Source: Anthopleura xanthogrammica
Lineage: Eukaryota > Cnidaria > Anthozoa > Actiniaria > Actiniidae
Reading direction: 5' to 3'
Assembly: GCA_964019055.1 (NCBI GenBank)
Contig: OZ025210.1
Location: forward strand, 11,375,158-11,439,157
DNA length: 64,000 nucleotides
Shown: positions 53,203 through 63,292 of the stretch, one piece after another
Layout of the letters: each line of letters opens with the position of its first letter
How positions within the stretch are numbered: position 1 is the stretch's first letter
Made by a program: the position numbers and the translations under genes
The notes under the pieces: model-generated
What the model was told of the DNA's origin: nothing
The model's database searches: none
What the model saw: only the letters and a program-made list of their open reading frames with translations

Positions 53203-54775
53203 TTGCAAGTAAATAATTTATGTCGGTAGAAAGAAAAGTTGTTGTGAAAACGAAAGTGAAATCAAAATTGAAAAATTACTTCGGGCTCCCTGTGTCACAT
53301 GAATCGGCAAACTGTTTTCTCATTACTGTACTTCAAGACTGCAGGTTCCGAAAAAGACACCGACAGAGTAATCTAAAAAAATATCGATACCGTATTGAAG
53401 TTATGTTCTACTGAGAAGAGCCAGAGTCAGAACGCATGCTCTAATCCAGCTGAGTGGCATTAAATTTTCTAACCAATCACAGTCCGTTGTGAATTTTTAT
53501 GGCCGGCCCTATGTTCAATAACTTTTTTCTACCTGAAAACTATTGACAATTGAATCCAATACATTCTAATTAAGTCTCAGAAAAGTCCGCAACACTCTTA
53601 ATCAGAGAGATATTTCATCTGATTTATCTAAAAACCACTCGAGAAATAATTTTCAAAACAAAGACTGAATAGCCGCAGGTTTTGACCAAGAGTGCTTTGC
53701 GCGATTAGTTCTTCGCTCAGCTGGGTGTTGCCGCTGTCTCTATCATATGCAGGCTCCGAAATAAATTATAGTTTTGTATTACCAACAGCAAAGGTACTGG
53801 ACTCGCAATTAAAATGTTTTGATAGACCATAATCAGAACAGCACGACCATATACACCGCTGTATTAACTGACTACGGGCTCCTATACTGCCGGAGAAGTT
53901 TTTCGTTTAGGCCCAATTCGGACGTCGAACTTTTGCGGCGTGGAATCTAATTGTCTTTGAATTCGAGCGCTGTTTTCCCTTAAACTAGTGGAAGTACGTA
54001 GGCTAAACTTAGCACATATCGTCTCCTGGCGCTAAGGAAAAGAGCTGATGTCTTATATAGTAGTCCTCGGCGTTTTCTTAGCCGCTGGCCTCAAAGACAA
54101 TAAGACCCGACGCGGCAATAGTTTGATGTCTGAATTGGGCTTTAGTCGTTTAAATGTTATTCAGTTTCTTTCTCTTCTTTTGTTTTGTTTTGTTCGTTTG
54201 TTATCTATCCCTTCTTTCCTGCGCCTTGAAACGTTCCCAGAACAAATAAAAAGCTCTAGACTCAATCATCATAATATACCGTTACCTTTACATTTTGACA
54301 AGCAATATTCCACAATGTTGACAAGTTAAATATATCTCGGGAAATAACTGTATACACAAGAACGAAAGTGTTCAACACAAGTGAATTATTAAAAGAATCA
54401 CTGAATATTTTAATTTCTAAGATCGTATTTTTGACATTTCAGATACGAACCTTCAAGACGAATGAAATCGAGGAAATCTTTCTTTAAAGGTAACCTTTTT
54501 AAGCCCTTTTTTTAAAACGGTTTTACTAAAATCACAAAGTTGCTGAATTCTGACTTTTTTTTATCACTAACTATACACAGGAAAACTAAAAGAAAGTTTA
54601 CATATATTTAAATAAGCAAACATATCATTTTATAGATTTAAATTTTTTTGTACTAAAATATCGTACCAAAATATCAAAATATTCAAATCTTGAGCTGGCT
54701 TCTAGAATAATACTATTTCGATCGAAAAGAAGAAGGAAAATAACAGACATTGAAATATCGATTCAAAGTGGTTGT
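53203..54775. other. Non-coding stretch
   Basis: Frames at 53220-53414 and 54048-54329 show no domain or family features. No gene or clear repeat is supported. Confidence 0.4.
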
Positions 54776-55077
54776 ATATTTACAAGTTTAGCACCTGTGA
54801 ATGATAATATTCTTCCAAAAATATCTTCGTCATGCATATTTATAAATCCAGAAATGTTATTATTCATGAATTTATTGACGTTGTTCATGTCGCCTACTAC
54901 TTCTACAAAGTAAATATGCTGTGAATTATGCCCCGAAATGAAAGGGATGTTTGCCTACGATTCGATTGGAATTGAAATATTTAACTTCAAAAAGGAATTC
55001 CCTGGGTTTTCTAATTATCAGAGGAGAAGGAAAACATACCGTTCTGCAAGACTTACGTGGTTACTGTCTTTGAAAAT

Positions 55078-55479
55078 ATGGTTCAAAAGATATACGGTTG
55101 CCAACGAATTTTTCTTGCTGTGATCTTGAATATTAATATTGCGACGAACAAAGTCATCGCATCTGCGAATAATAGAGAGTTTAATATCACCAACACACGA
55201 ACAAGAAGCGAAGATTCAAGTAACATTTCAAGCATAAACAAAAGAGTTATTGCTATAATTTTCTTGGCTGCAGTTTTTGGTGTTATTATCGGAGTCTTAG
55301 TTGTTCGGTTCTGTTGTATTCGTCGCTCTAATGTCCGTGGTATGGAATCAAGGGCACTGAGGATGAAATATCTTGGGCATCGTACATTAGAAACGGAATT
55401 TAGTGACTTGGAGGGAATTACGGCAGCCGAAAAAGCGAGAGTTGATAAGATATGTACTCCAAGTTATCCTAATAATTGA
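55078..55479 (+). CDS. Small single-pass (type I) membrane protein, unknown family
   Basis: Encodes 133 residues in one exon from the ATG at 55078; the frame extends upstream to a GTG at 55057 only. Hydrophobic N-terminus (RIFLAVILNINIATNKVIAS) fits a signal peptide. The outer part (about 30-56) has sequons NIT and NIS and is rich in Asn/Ser/Arg. Membrane helix 57-77 (VIAIIFLAAVFGVIIGVLVV), then FCCIRR. The tail of about 55 residues is charged with ETEFSDLEGI and ends TPSYPNN. The CC after the helix recalls the gene at 2114. A near-identical but frameshifted copy lies at 62291. Function unknown. Confidence 0.6.
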   Translation: MVQKIYGCQRIFLAVILNINIATNKVIASANNREFNITNTRTRSEDSSNISSINKRVIAIIFLAAVFGVIIGVLVVRFCCIRRSNVRGMESRALRMKYLGHRTLETEFSDLEGITAAEKARVDKICTPSYPNN

Positions 55480-55945
55480 TAAAATCAAGATGTCTTATCG
55501 AGAAGAAAATATATGAATAATTTATATTCACGCTGACAGCAAAGGGAAACCATTTGAATGACATCTTTTTCCATAGCTTATGTTTGAAATACGTTTTATT
55601 TATTACATTTCACGCACTTTTTCTCACTGCACTGGACGCACTTTTCCTCAAAATTAATTTAACAATCCTTTTCTCGTATTCCATGCACTTTTCTTCACAT
55701 TTAACGCATTTTTCTCATTGTCACGCAATTTGTCCTCATTTTGCACTTTACCTTACATTTCTTACTCTTCGGTGTCACGCACTTTTCCTTAGAGAATATG
55801 TAGACTTTAAGAGAGAGCTGTTTAAAACTGAACAAGCTACGCGAGTTCAAAACAAATGATCAAATTGTGTGTCGTGATTATTTTATTTTATCTTATTTTA
55901 CTGTCAAAGCGAGCTGATGAATTTCGGCCTTGATTTCTTTGAGTA

Positions 55946-56080
55946 AAGACCCCTTGCAACACTTCGAAATGCAGCTCAATTTGGACGACAAAACAATAGG
56001 TTTCCAATTCTCAGCTGGTGATAGAAATTCTTTTGCTTTGTCCTCCAAATTGAGCTGCATCGACGTCACATGCGAGTTAG
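55946..56080. mobile_element. MITE, ATAGACCCCTTG family (in left duplication copy)
   Basis: AAAGACCCCTTGCAACACTT, then GCAGCTCAATTTGGACGACA, and the opposing arm TCCTCCAAATTGAGCTGCAT. The same insertion exists at 63158-63292, so it predates the 2-kb duplication. Confidence 0.75.
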
Positions 56081-56924
56081 GGTTCTAGGATTCTATACCT
56101 GGTCGCTGTTACAGAGTTCTTTTAGTTTAAATTGGCAGCTGGCTACTTTGGCAAAAAAGTAATTAGAAAACTTCCTTAGGAAGTCATGTTATACAGAATG
56201 TAACGCTAATTAAAAACATAGAGAGAAAAATCAGTGGGGGTTTCCCGAGCTCGCCTTTTCGAGATATTGAAGTTTGAACATTACTATCCAGGTGATCTGA
56301 CTAGGCGCGCAAAGCATGATTTCCTGATCTGAAAAAGAATCAATCCCATCATCCACCGTACGCTCAATTCACTTGAGTTTCATGGCGGCCATCTTGATTT
56401 TAGGCTAATTATGAGCGACTTTCTCGCCAATAAGTTTTTTCTTATTGAAAACGAGACGCTATAGATAACAGATAAAAGGATTTTCTTAAGGTTCAAAGTA
56501 TCCTGGAGATTTTTGAGATGAAGCTCCAAATTCTGCATTTTGTTTGTTGAATAAACCGATGACCAAAAAAAGCACATACATGCAACTATGCTTTTTCCAT
56601 AAGTTAAAGTACTAAATGGGTTTTTTTGTCAAACTTTGATAAAATATTGCTTTTTATCTTCTTTTTTTTAAGGAAATTCAAACTAACATATAGAGTCCAG
56701 TTAAAAAAAATCAGGGTTTCGCGCGTCCGGTTTGAGCTTAAAACGTGTTTGGTTCCTCAACAAAGTTTTGTTGTTGTTTACTAAATATTGTTTTTTATTA
56801 GGAAGGCATTTCATACAATTATGGTTTTCAACCGGGTCCCAATAAAAAACATGGATGATATAACATATAGATAAATAATCAATAATAAATGAATAAATAA
56901 ACATGCATTCATAGATCCAGTTCA
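56081..56924. other. Non-coding stretch
   Basis: Mostly within the segmental duplication. Minus-strand frames at 56380-56577 and 56701-56925 have no recognisable features. Confidence 0.4.
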
Positions 56925-57091
56925 ATAGACCTTTTTAGATTCGTATGCAAATTGCCCATTTCAGACCACATGACATTCCCTTGAGAAATGTTCTTTTGTT
57001 AAAATATTAACACATGAAAGAATCAGCTCCCAAGAGTGGCATCACATGGTCTGAAATGGGCACAACAAACAACGAAGCTGAAAAGGTCTAT
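56925..57091. mobile_element. MITE, ATAGAC family, copy 2
   Basis: ATAGACCTTTTTAGATTCGT at left and AACGAAGCTGAAAAGGTCTA at right are imperfect inverted repeats; aligns with 8156-8317. Confidence 0.75.
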
Positions 57092-57312
57092 TACATTGCG
57101 AAAAAAAGGGACTTGAAAGTGACAATGGAAGTGCTGTTTCTTATATATAGAGCTCTAGGGAGAGAGTTCCATTCTTTTACGGCTTGATAGCATAAACGTT
57201 CCTTGCCACAGTTGGTATTTACGGCAGTCAGACGGAAGTCCCGCATATCTAAAATAGAACGTTAATTAGTAGGCAGTCACGTTAACAACTAGTTCAGAGT
57301 CTGATTAATTAT

Positions 57313-57835
57313 ACATGAGTCAATGTAAACCCCGACCCCCCCCCCCCCCCCCCTCACCCCACCTCGGGACAAGTTGGGGATTTGTAAAAAGCATGCTATC
57401 AAATGAGGAAAATTTCCATGACCATGAAACTGTTTTTCCAGGGTCCATCAAGCATGAGACTTTGTTATTCCTCATTCTGAAAGAAAACAAACATGAGCTC
57501 TTAAACAGTATTTATTGAACAGTCTCAAGCTTGGATGGTCAACAATTCAATGGAAAGACAAAGGATTTTCATTTGCAATCACAAAGAACTCACCTTTTCA
57601 GCTGACGCCATGTTTTTCCATCACTGAGATGAACTACCGCTGGCTTAACATCTGCAGGCTCATAACGAATCCCCACCTACCCTGGGGACGGACAAGATAC
57701 CAAAGCTATCCAGCCCCGACCCCCTTGGGGATGAATATGGCCTCAAATCCCCTACATTTCCCCTACTTATCTCCACCTTGTCCCGGGGTGGGGGGGGGGG
57801 GGGGGGGGGGGGGTCGGGGTTTACATTGACTCATG
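57313..57835. mobile_element. Non-autonomous DNA transposon, 523 bp, with poly-C/poly-G arms
   Basis: CATGAGTCAATGTAAACCCC, then GAC and a poly-C run, mirror a poly-G run, then GTC and GGGGTTTACATTGACTCATG. The next inner bases also pair (ACCTCGGGACAAG / CTTGTCCCGGGGT). The frames across it are artefacts of the arms. Confidence 0.8.
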
Positions 57836-58031
57836 CATTAGGAATTTATTATTTTTAAAATCAGTAAGAATTTTTCGAACTGTCCTATCAGTGTAATGTT
57901 ATCTTCGCCGCTGTGTTCTTTTAGGCATCGCTGCCAGCTGATCTGAAACAGTGACGTAGAAATGAGGTCACAGCAAAACTAAGGTATCATGAAGCATGTG
58001 AAAATTGACTTATCAAAGTTTATATCTGAGA
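57836..58031. other. Non-coding spacer
   Basis: No feature seen between the transposon and the candidate LTR. Confidence 0.4.
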
Positions 58032-58763
58032 TGTTACGCGTATTACGGGAGACTTTGCTCGGTAGAGGAACAACCAAGGAGGAACAACTGACGGAGTTTT
58101 GGCTGGTAAATATTTTATTCTTGCGTTCGCTCTGATTCCAACTCTCTTCTGCTCTAGTTCTTATCTATTCTCATCTCCACTCAACTCAACTCCCTGAATA
58201 ATTTTCATGCATCCCTTTATATAGGGATTTTACAAGGATCAAATTGAATGACAGGTTGTCAGAATTATCTGTTATTAACTAGGAAATTTCAGGAGGCGTT
58301 GCCTCTTAATCAACTTGGCAAAACTTAGAATATTAAGATGGAGAAGGAATGATTCTAAAATCAGTTTGCATATGAATAGAATACGACCTACAAGGAAGCG
58401 TTTGGTCATAGAAAGGTCAATTGCTACAACGGTTTAAACGGTATTAGGGCACAGATTAAGTACCCGATTTACTTAATAAACATCAGGGGACAAGTAGCCA
58501 TAAGCCGTAGGGCAAGTTCAGGCCAAACCAAGAAGGTTACATAAGACCAAGGTAGTTCAAGGTCAGATCCTGGTCGTACGTGCCACTCGTGAAAGGCACA
58601 TGATTTACAGGTTACAACTTGTCTTTTTGACCAACGCGGGCTTGTATATCGCATTTAAGACATGCGTGAACAATTGTTAATGATTATCTAATCGAATAAT
58701 AAACATATATTTGTAGTGAAAGGTTTTTGATTAATTCTTGTCCTGTAACACGAGCGAGTAACA
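58032..58763. mobile_element. Candidate solo LTR
   Basis: Starts TGTTACGCG and ends GCGAGTAACA, the inverted TGTTAC/GTAACA ends usual for retrotransposon LTRs. Near-matching 5-base flanks (TGAGA, AGAGA) and a TATA-like CTTTATATAG inside add some support. No internal gag or pol is next to it, so it would be a solo LTR. Family not determined. Confidence 0.4.
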
Positions 58764-58956
58764 AGAGAAAGACGTAGACGCAGCAAACTGCTGTGAAAAC
58801 TACTTTAATTTCCTCAAAAAACTGGTTAGATACAACTTAGGACTCTTAACCTAATCTTAATTATAACCTAGTTCTACTTAAATGTCTCTTAGCTTGCCTG
58901 GAAGGTCTTACTTCTTGCTTTTCTTCCTGCTTGATCTCCTTTGCTTCACTTGTCTC

Positions 58957-59070
58957 GAGTCCGAGTCCGAGTCCGAGTCCGAGTCCGAGTCCGAGTCCGA
59001 GTCCGAGTCCGAGTCCGAGTCCGAGTCCGAGTCCGAGTCCGAGTCCGAGTCCGAGTCCGAGTCCGAGTCC
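58957..59070. repeat. (GAGTCC)19 hexanucleotide repeat
   Basis: Nineteen perfect GAGTCC units. All frames through it are open, giving Ser-Glu, Ser-Pro or Leu-Gly dipeptide runs, but no gene context supports translation. Confidence 0.95.
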
Positions 59071-59104
59071 GAATTTTACGTTAATTTTAAGTAACCGATA
59101 TTCA

Positions 59105-60332
59105 CAGTACGGATTATAGTAACATATGGCGAGATTTCTAATTAGTGATCTGGCCAATCACGTACCGGGATTTCGCAGTACGTCAGCAAAACGTCACATT
59201 ATTTTTAAAAATTAACTGCAAAACGTCACAAACTCAAGCAGAATCAAAACATTGAATGTGGCGGTCGAGATCCTAAAGGACTTTGCGAGGTTTAGATAAA
59301 ACTGAATCGCAAGCGAAATATTGAACTGGACTTTTTATTACTACACTTTTAGAAAGTGAGTGTTGCCATTGTACCATAAGGATGTATAAATCGTGTGTGA
59401 CAAGCTTTATGGTAGAGTACATTGCTGTTCAAAGTAGCGGTTTCAGTGGGAAACTTCGCGATCAACCTTTTAACTATATAAAGTAAGACTTATGTTGTAT
59501 TTGGCAAGAAGAACAATTCCGCTGTAATATCTAGTCATTTGCAATTATGAAGATCTAATACTGAGTTTTCAAGATATCACATAAATTTCACAATAATTCA
59601 TAAAGCGATCTCCGCACAAATAAATACACAAGCCACAGTAGTTGACTGCTAAACTCAACTCGACTCAGTAACGCCATCGCCGTATAGAGAGGAACATAAC
59701 TCTACTGAAATGAAAAGTTAAGACTTACTGGTAAAGTTGGCTATACGATTAGAACTAGAAGAGTCTATTAAAAGGCATGTTAAAAACTATCTTGTAATTT
59801 ATAAAGTGAAAACAAAGTCTAAGAGTATGACAAACCAAAACACTAAACCCGAGGTTTACTGTAAACAAGAGCTTCAGTATGGCCGTTGGAGACTCAATCT
59901 TTCGAAGAGTGGTACCGGTTTGTTTAAGGTGGTACCATGTTGAATTAAACTTCGCACAAACCAAGATAATTTAATTATCTTAGAACACATAAAAAAATAC
60001 GATGATCTTAGACAAAAATTGGAATAATGTAAAATATGTTGATTTATCGAGCTTCTCTTACTGGCTTTGACAATATCGCGGCCAACTGACTGCAGAAAAT
60101 TCATGAAATCTATAGGAAAAACTTGACAAATCCAGCATTATTTACTATATCTGGTATCTTGAAATCCACTTGCTGCTGTCTGAGTAAAAATATCCCGAGT
60201 GTAGTGTCCGTGAGAGCCCAGGCAATAGATTTTATAGAAAGCGGAATATTTTTGAATTATTTTTTGGTTTCAGTACGAAGACAATAGGCCGTGACGTCAC
60301 AAATCTCTGATATGTTACTATAATCCGTACTG
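59105..60332. mobile_element. Non-autonomous DNA transposon, 1.2 kb, complete copy
   Basis: Ends CAGTACGGATTATAGTAACA and TGTTACTATAATCCGTACTG are inverted repeats, followed inward by ATATGGCGAGATTT / AAATCTCTGATAT. The truncated copy at 15675-16934 matches the right 700 bases in inverse orientation. No transposase frame. It ends 140 bases before the sulfotransferase start codon. Confidence 0.8.
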
Positions 60333-60472
60333 ATTCATGATCTACACTAAGGGCTCGATGATGCATAACACATTCAGGATTATATTTATAATGATTGTTT
60401 GTGTCTTCTTTACTGAGTTAAAACTTTACTGAGTCATATTATTTTTCGACTTCCAAGTCAATTTCTATAAGA

Positions 60473-61192
60473 ATGAAAGTTATTTGTGCTGGGATGCCAA
60501 AGACTGGAACAAAATCTCTTGCGACAGCCCTAAGGATTCTTGGTTATAATGTTCACGACTACATGGAGCAATTGTACTTCCACATGGATGAATATACACA
60601 GGCGCTTGAAGGAAAAGAATTGCCCAACTTTAGAAACATGTACGAGGATGTCGATTCTGTCACGGATGCGGCTGCCTGCTACTACTTTAAAGAAATATTC
60701 CAAAGTTTTCCAGAATCCAAAGTTATCTTGTCTTTGCGAGAAGATGATGGCGTGTGGTATGAAAGCTACATGCGTACTTATGCAACGTGGATGTCCGCAG
60801 CGTCTAAGGTATGGGTGATCTTAGCTTTCGCGTTAACACCAACAGGACGCAGATGGGAACGATTCAACGCAGCAATAATCAAATACAAACTCAAATACTA
60901 CGACAGACGACTACTCACTCAAGTCTACAATGATCATAACATCAGTGTGAAGGCAGCCATTCCAAAGGATCAACTCCTCGTGTATAATGTTAAAGAAGGT
61001 TGGGAACCTCTTTGTAGGTTTCTTGGCGTAGATGTCCCGACTATTCCTTTCCCTCGCCTAAATGTAAAAAGTGGAGCGATCAAAGATCTGATTGACGACT
61101 CAGTCATTGGCAGGCAAATGTTCAAAGAGCTTGTTTTCTTGTTTATTATATTCACTATATTGTTAGCAGTTATCATCGTTTTATTAGTGTAA
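60473..61192 (+). CDS. Sulfotransferase-like protein (Sulfotransfer_4 type) with C-terminal membrane anchor
   Basis: Encodes 239 residues from an ATG in one exon. Residues 2-15 (KVICAGMPKTGTKSLA) form the N-terminal strand and P-loop-like site that would bind the 5'-phosphosulfate of PAPS. SKVILSLREDDGVWYESY (82-99) is the usual second PAPS-contact block, and LLVYNVKEGWEPLCRFLG (168-185) with VPTIPFPRLN is the C-terminal signature of this group. A hydrophobic helix at about 219-239 (LVFLFIIFTILLAVIIVLLV) ends the protein, suggesting a tail anchor. Length fits the family. AATAAA lies at 61205-61210. Substrate unknown; some members of this group may not be true sulfotransferases. Confidence 0.85.
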   Translation: MKVICAGMPKTGTKSLATALRILGYNVHDYMEQLYFHMDEYTQALEGKELPNFRNMYEDVDSVTDAAACYYFKEIFQSFPESKVILSLREDDGVWYESYMRTYATWMSAASKVWVILAFALTPTGRRWERFNAAIIKYKLKYYDRRLLTQVYNDHNISVKAAIPKDQLLVYNVKEGWEPLCRFLGVDVPTIPFPRLNVKSGAIKDLIDDSVIGRQMFKELVFLFIIFTILLAVIIVLLV

Positions 61193-61316
61193 TAGTTTAT
61201 AGTGAATAAATGGTTGTCGAGTTTTTTCGTAGCGGGTTGATTGTATTTAAGCAAAATATTCAACACGCAAGCCGTCGTAAGGCCTATAAAGCATTACCAC
61301 TCATGTTTTATGTAGT
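61193..61316 (+). other. 3' UTR of the sulfotransferase-like gene
   Basis: Contains a canonical poly(A) signal, GTGAATAAATGG, 13 bases after the stop codon. Nothing else is seen. Confidence 0.5.
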
Positions 61317-61415
61317 ATATAAAAAACGAGTAGCAGTGTTTTATCAAGGATAAAAACCCGAGCGCAGCGAGGGTTTTCGATCCTTGATAAAACACGTGCT
61401 ACGAGTTTTTTATAT
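61317..61415. repeat. Long hairpin / palindromic element
   Basis: ATATAAAAAACGAGTAGCAG and GTTTTATCAAGGATAAAAAC at left pair with GTTTTCGATCCTTGATAAAAC and GCTACGAGTTTTTTATAT at right, around a loop GCGCAGCG. About 45 bases per arm with few mismatches; probably a small MITE. Confidence 0.75.
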
Positions 61416-61987
61416 GGCTTAAAAAAGCTCATTAATGTTCAATAGCCATTTTGTTCAATATCGATAGAAAACAATGATTAAAAAATGCTTTTGAAATAAA
61501 AAGAGATGCGTCGTTTTCACTTGGGAATTTGCTTTATTGAGCAATAACAATGAAATGATAATGCCTTAAAAAATCTCATTAATGTTCAATAGCCATAATG
61601 CTAGTGATTTTCAGTCCTTATTTGATTTAGATTTAGATATTCCCGATGATATACTTGCAAATATATCAGAACCGTCTAGCTCTGCTAATCCTGAAAGCAC
61701 ATTGTCAGCACCCGGTGGAATATTTAATAATTGCGTATTTCATTTCACTCGCTAATAGAACTTGAACTGACATAGTCAAGCATAGTCATAAATAAGATAA
61801 GAAATTAGGTTACCAACAAATACAGTTATGTTCAAAGATAAATAGCATGATTTGCAATTCGTATGATATAAATACTGTGGAACTATAATATAAGAACGTT
61901 GTATTTCTTTATCTATCTCCACACGTACCTTTATATAAAGACACATGTAACTTTAGATATAGATTAAAGCTCATTAAAAACCATTAC
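61416..61987. other. Non-coding, with a small direct repeat
   Basis: TCATTAATGTTCAATAGCCA occurs at about 61431 and again at 61576. No gene. Confidence 0.4.
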
Positions 61988-62290
61988 ATATTTACAAGTT
62001 TAGCACCTGTGAATGATAATATTCTTCCAAGAATATCTTCGTCATGCATATTTATAAATCCAGAAATGTTATTATTCATGAATTTATTGACGTTGTTCAT
62101 GTCGCCTACTACTTCTACAAAGTAAATATGCTGTGAATTATGCCCCGAAATGAAAGGGATGTTTGCCTACGATTCGATTGGAATTGAAATATTTAACTTC
62201 AAAAAGGAATTCCCTGGGTTTTTATAATTATCAGAGGAGAAGGAAAGCATTCCGTTCTGCAAGACTTACGTGGTTACTGTCTTTGAAAAT

Positions 62291-62693
62291 ATGGTTCAAA
62301 AGATATACGGTTGCCAACGAATTTTTCTTGCTGTGATCTTGAATATTAATATTGCGACGAACAAAGTCATCGCATCTGCGAATAATAGAGAGTTTAATAT
62401 CACCAACACACGAACAAGTAGCGAAGATTCAAGTAACATTTCAAGCATAAACAAAGGAGTTATTGCTATAATTTTCTTGGCTGCAGTTTTTTGGTGTTAT
62501 TATCGGAGTCTTAGTTGTTCGGTTCTGTTGTATTCGTCGCTCTAATGTCCGTGGTATGGAATCAAGGGCACTGAGGATGAAATATCTTGGGCATCGTACA
62601 TTAGAAACGGAATTTAGTGACTTGGAGGGAATTACGGCAGCCGAAAAAGCGAGAGTTGATAAGATATGTACTCCAAGTTATCCTAATAATTGA
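62291..62693 (+). pseudogene. Frameshifted copy of the 55078 membrane-protein gene
   Basis: Identical in plan to 55078-55479, but a run of five T in the membrane-helix codons (55274-55278) is six T here (62487-62492). The frame is lost inside the helix, and translation stops at 62545. After the shift the rest of the tail is intact to its stop at 62691-62693, so the break is recent or an assembly/sequencing error. Confidence 0.75.
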
Positions 62694-63157
62694 TAAAATC
62701 AAGATGTTCTATCGAGAAGAAAATATATGAATAATTTATATTCACGCTGACAGCAAAGGGAAACCATTTGAATGACATCTTTTTCCATAGCTTATGTTTG
62801 AAATTCGTTTTATTTATTACATTTCACGCACTTTTTCTCACTGCATTGGACGCACTTTTCCTCAAAATTAATTTAACAATCTTTTTCTCGTATTCCATGC
62901 ACTTTTCTTCACATTTAACGCATTTTTCTCATTGTCACGCAATTTGTCCTCATTTTGCACTTTTCCTTACATTTCTTACTCTTCGGTGTCACGCACTTTT
63001 CCTTAGAGAATATGTAGACTTTAAGAGAGAGCTGTTTAAAACTGAACAAGCTACGCGAGTTCAAAACAAATGATCAAATTGTGTGTCGTGATTATTTTAT
63101 TTTATCTTATTTTACTGTCAAAGCGAGCTGATGAATTTCGGCCTTGATTTCTTTGAG

Positions 63158-63292
63158 TAAAGACCCCTTGCAACACTTCGAAATGCAGCTCAATTTGGAC
63201 GACAAAACAATAGGTTTCCAATTCTCAGCTGGTGATAGAAATTCTTTTGCTTTGTCCTCCAAATTGAGCTGCATCGACGTCACATGCGAGTT
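63158..63292. mobile_element. MITE, ATAGACCCCTTG family (in right duplication copy)
   Basis: Copy of 55946-56080 carried by the segmental duplication. Confidence 0.75.

Larger units (their letters stand above)
54776..56786 (+). repeat. Segmental duplication, left copy (2 kb or more)
   Basis: Matches 61988-64000 at about 98-99 percent, offset about 7.2 kb, and the match runs to the end of the window, so its true length is unknown. It contains the 55078 gene, a degenerate CGCACTTTTCCTC repeat (about 55600-55800) and a MITE (55946-56080). Confidence 0.9.

Noticed and set aside
58861..59157. Leu-Gly, Ser-Glu and Ser-Pro dipeptide frames
   Set aside because: Produced by the perfect GAGTCC repeat in different frames; no gene context.
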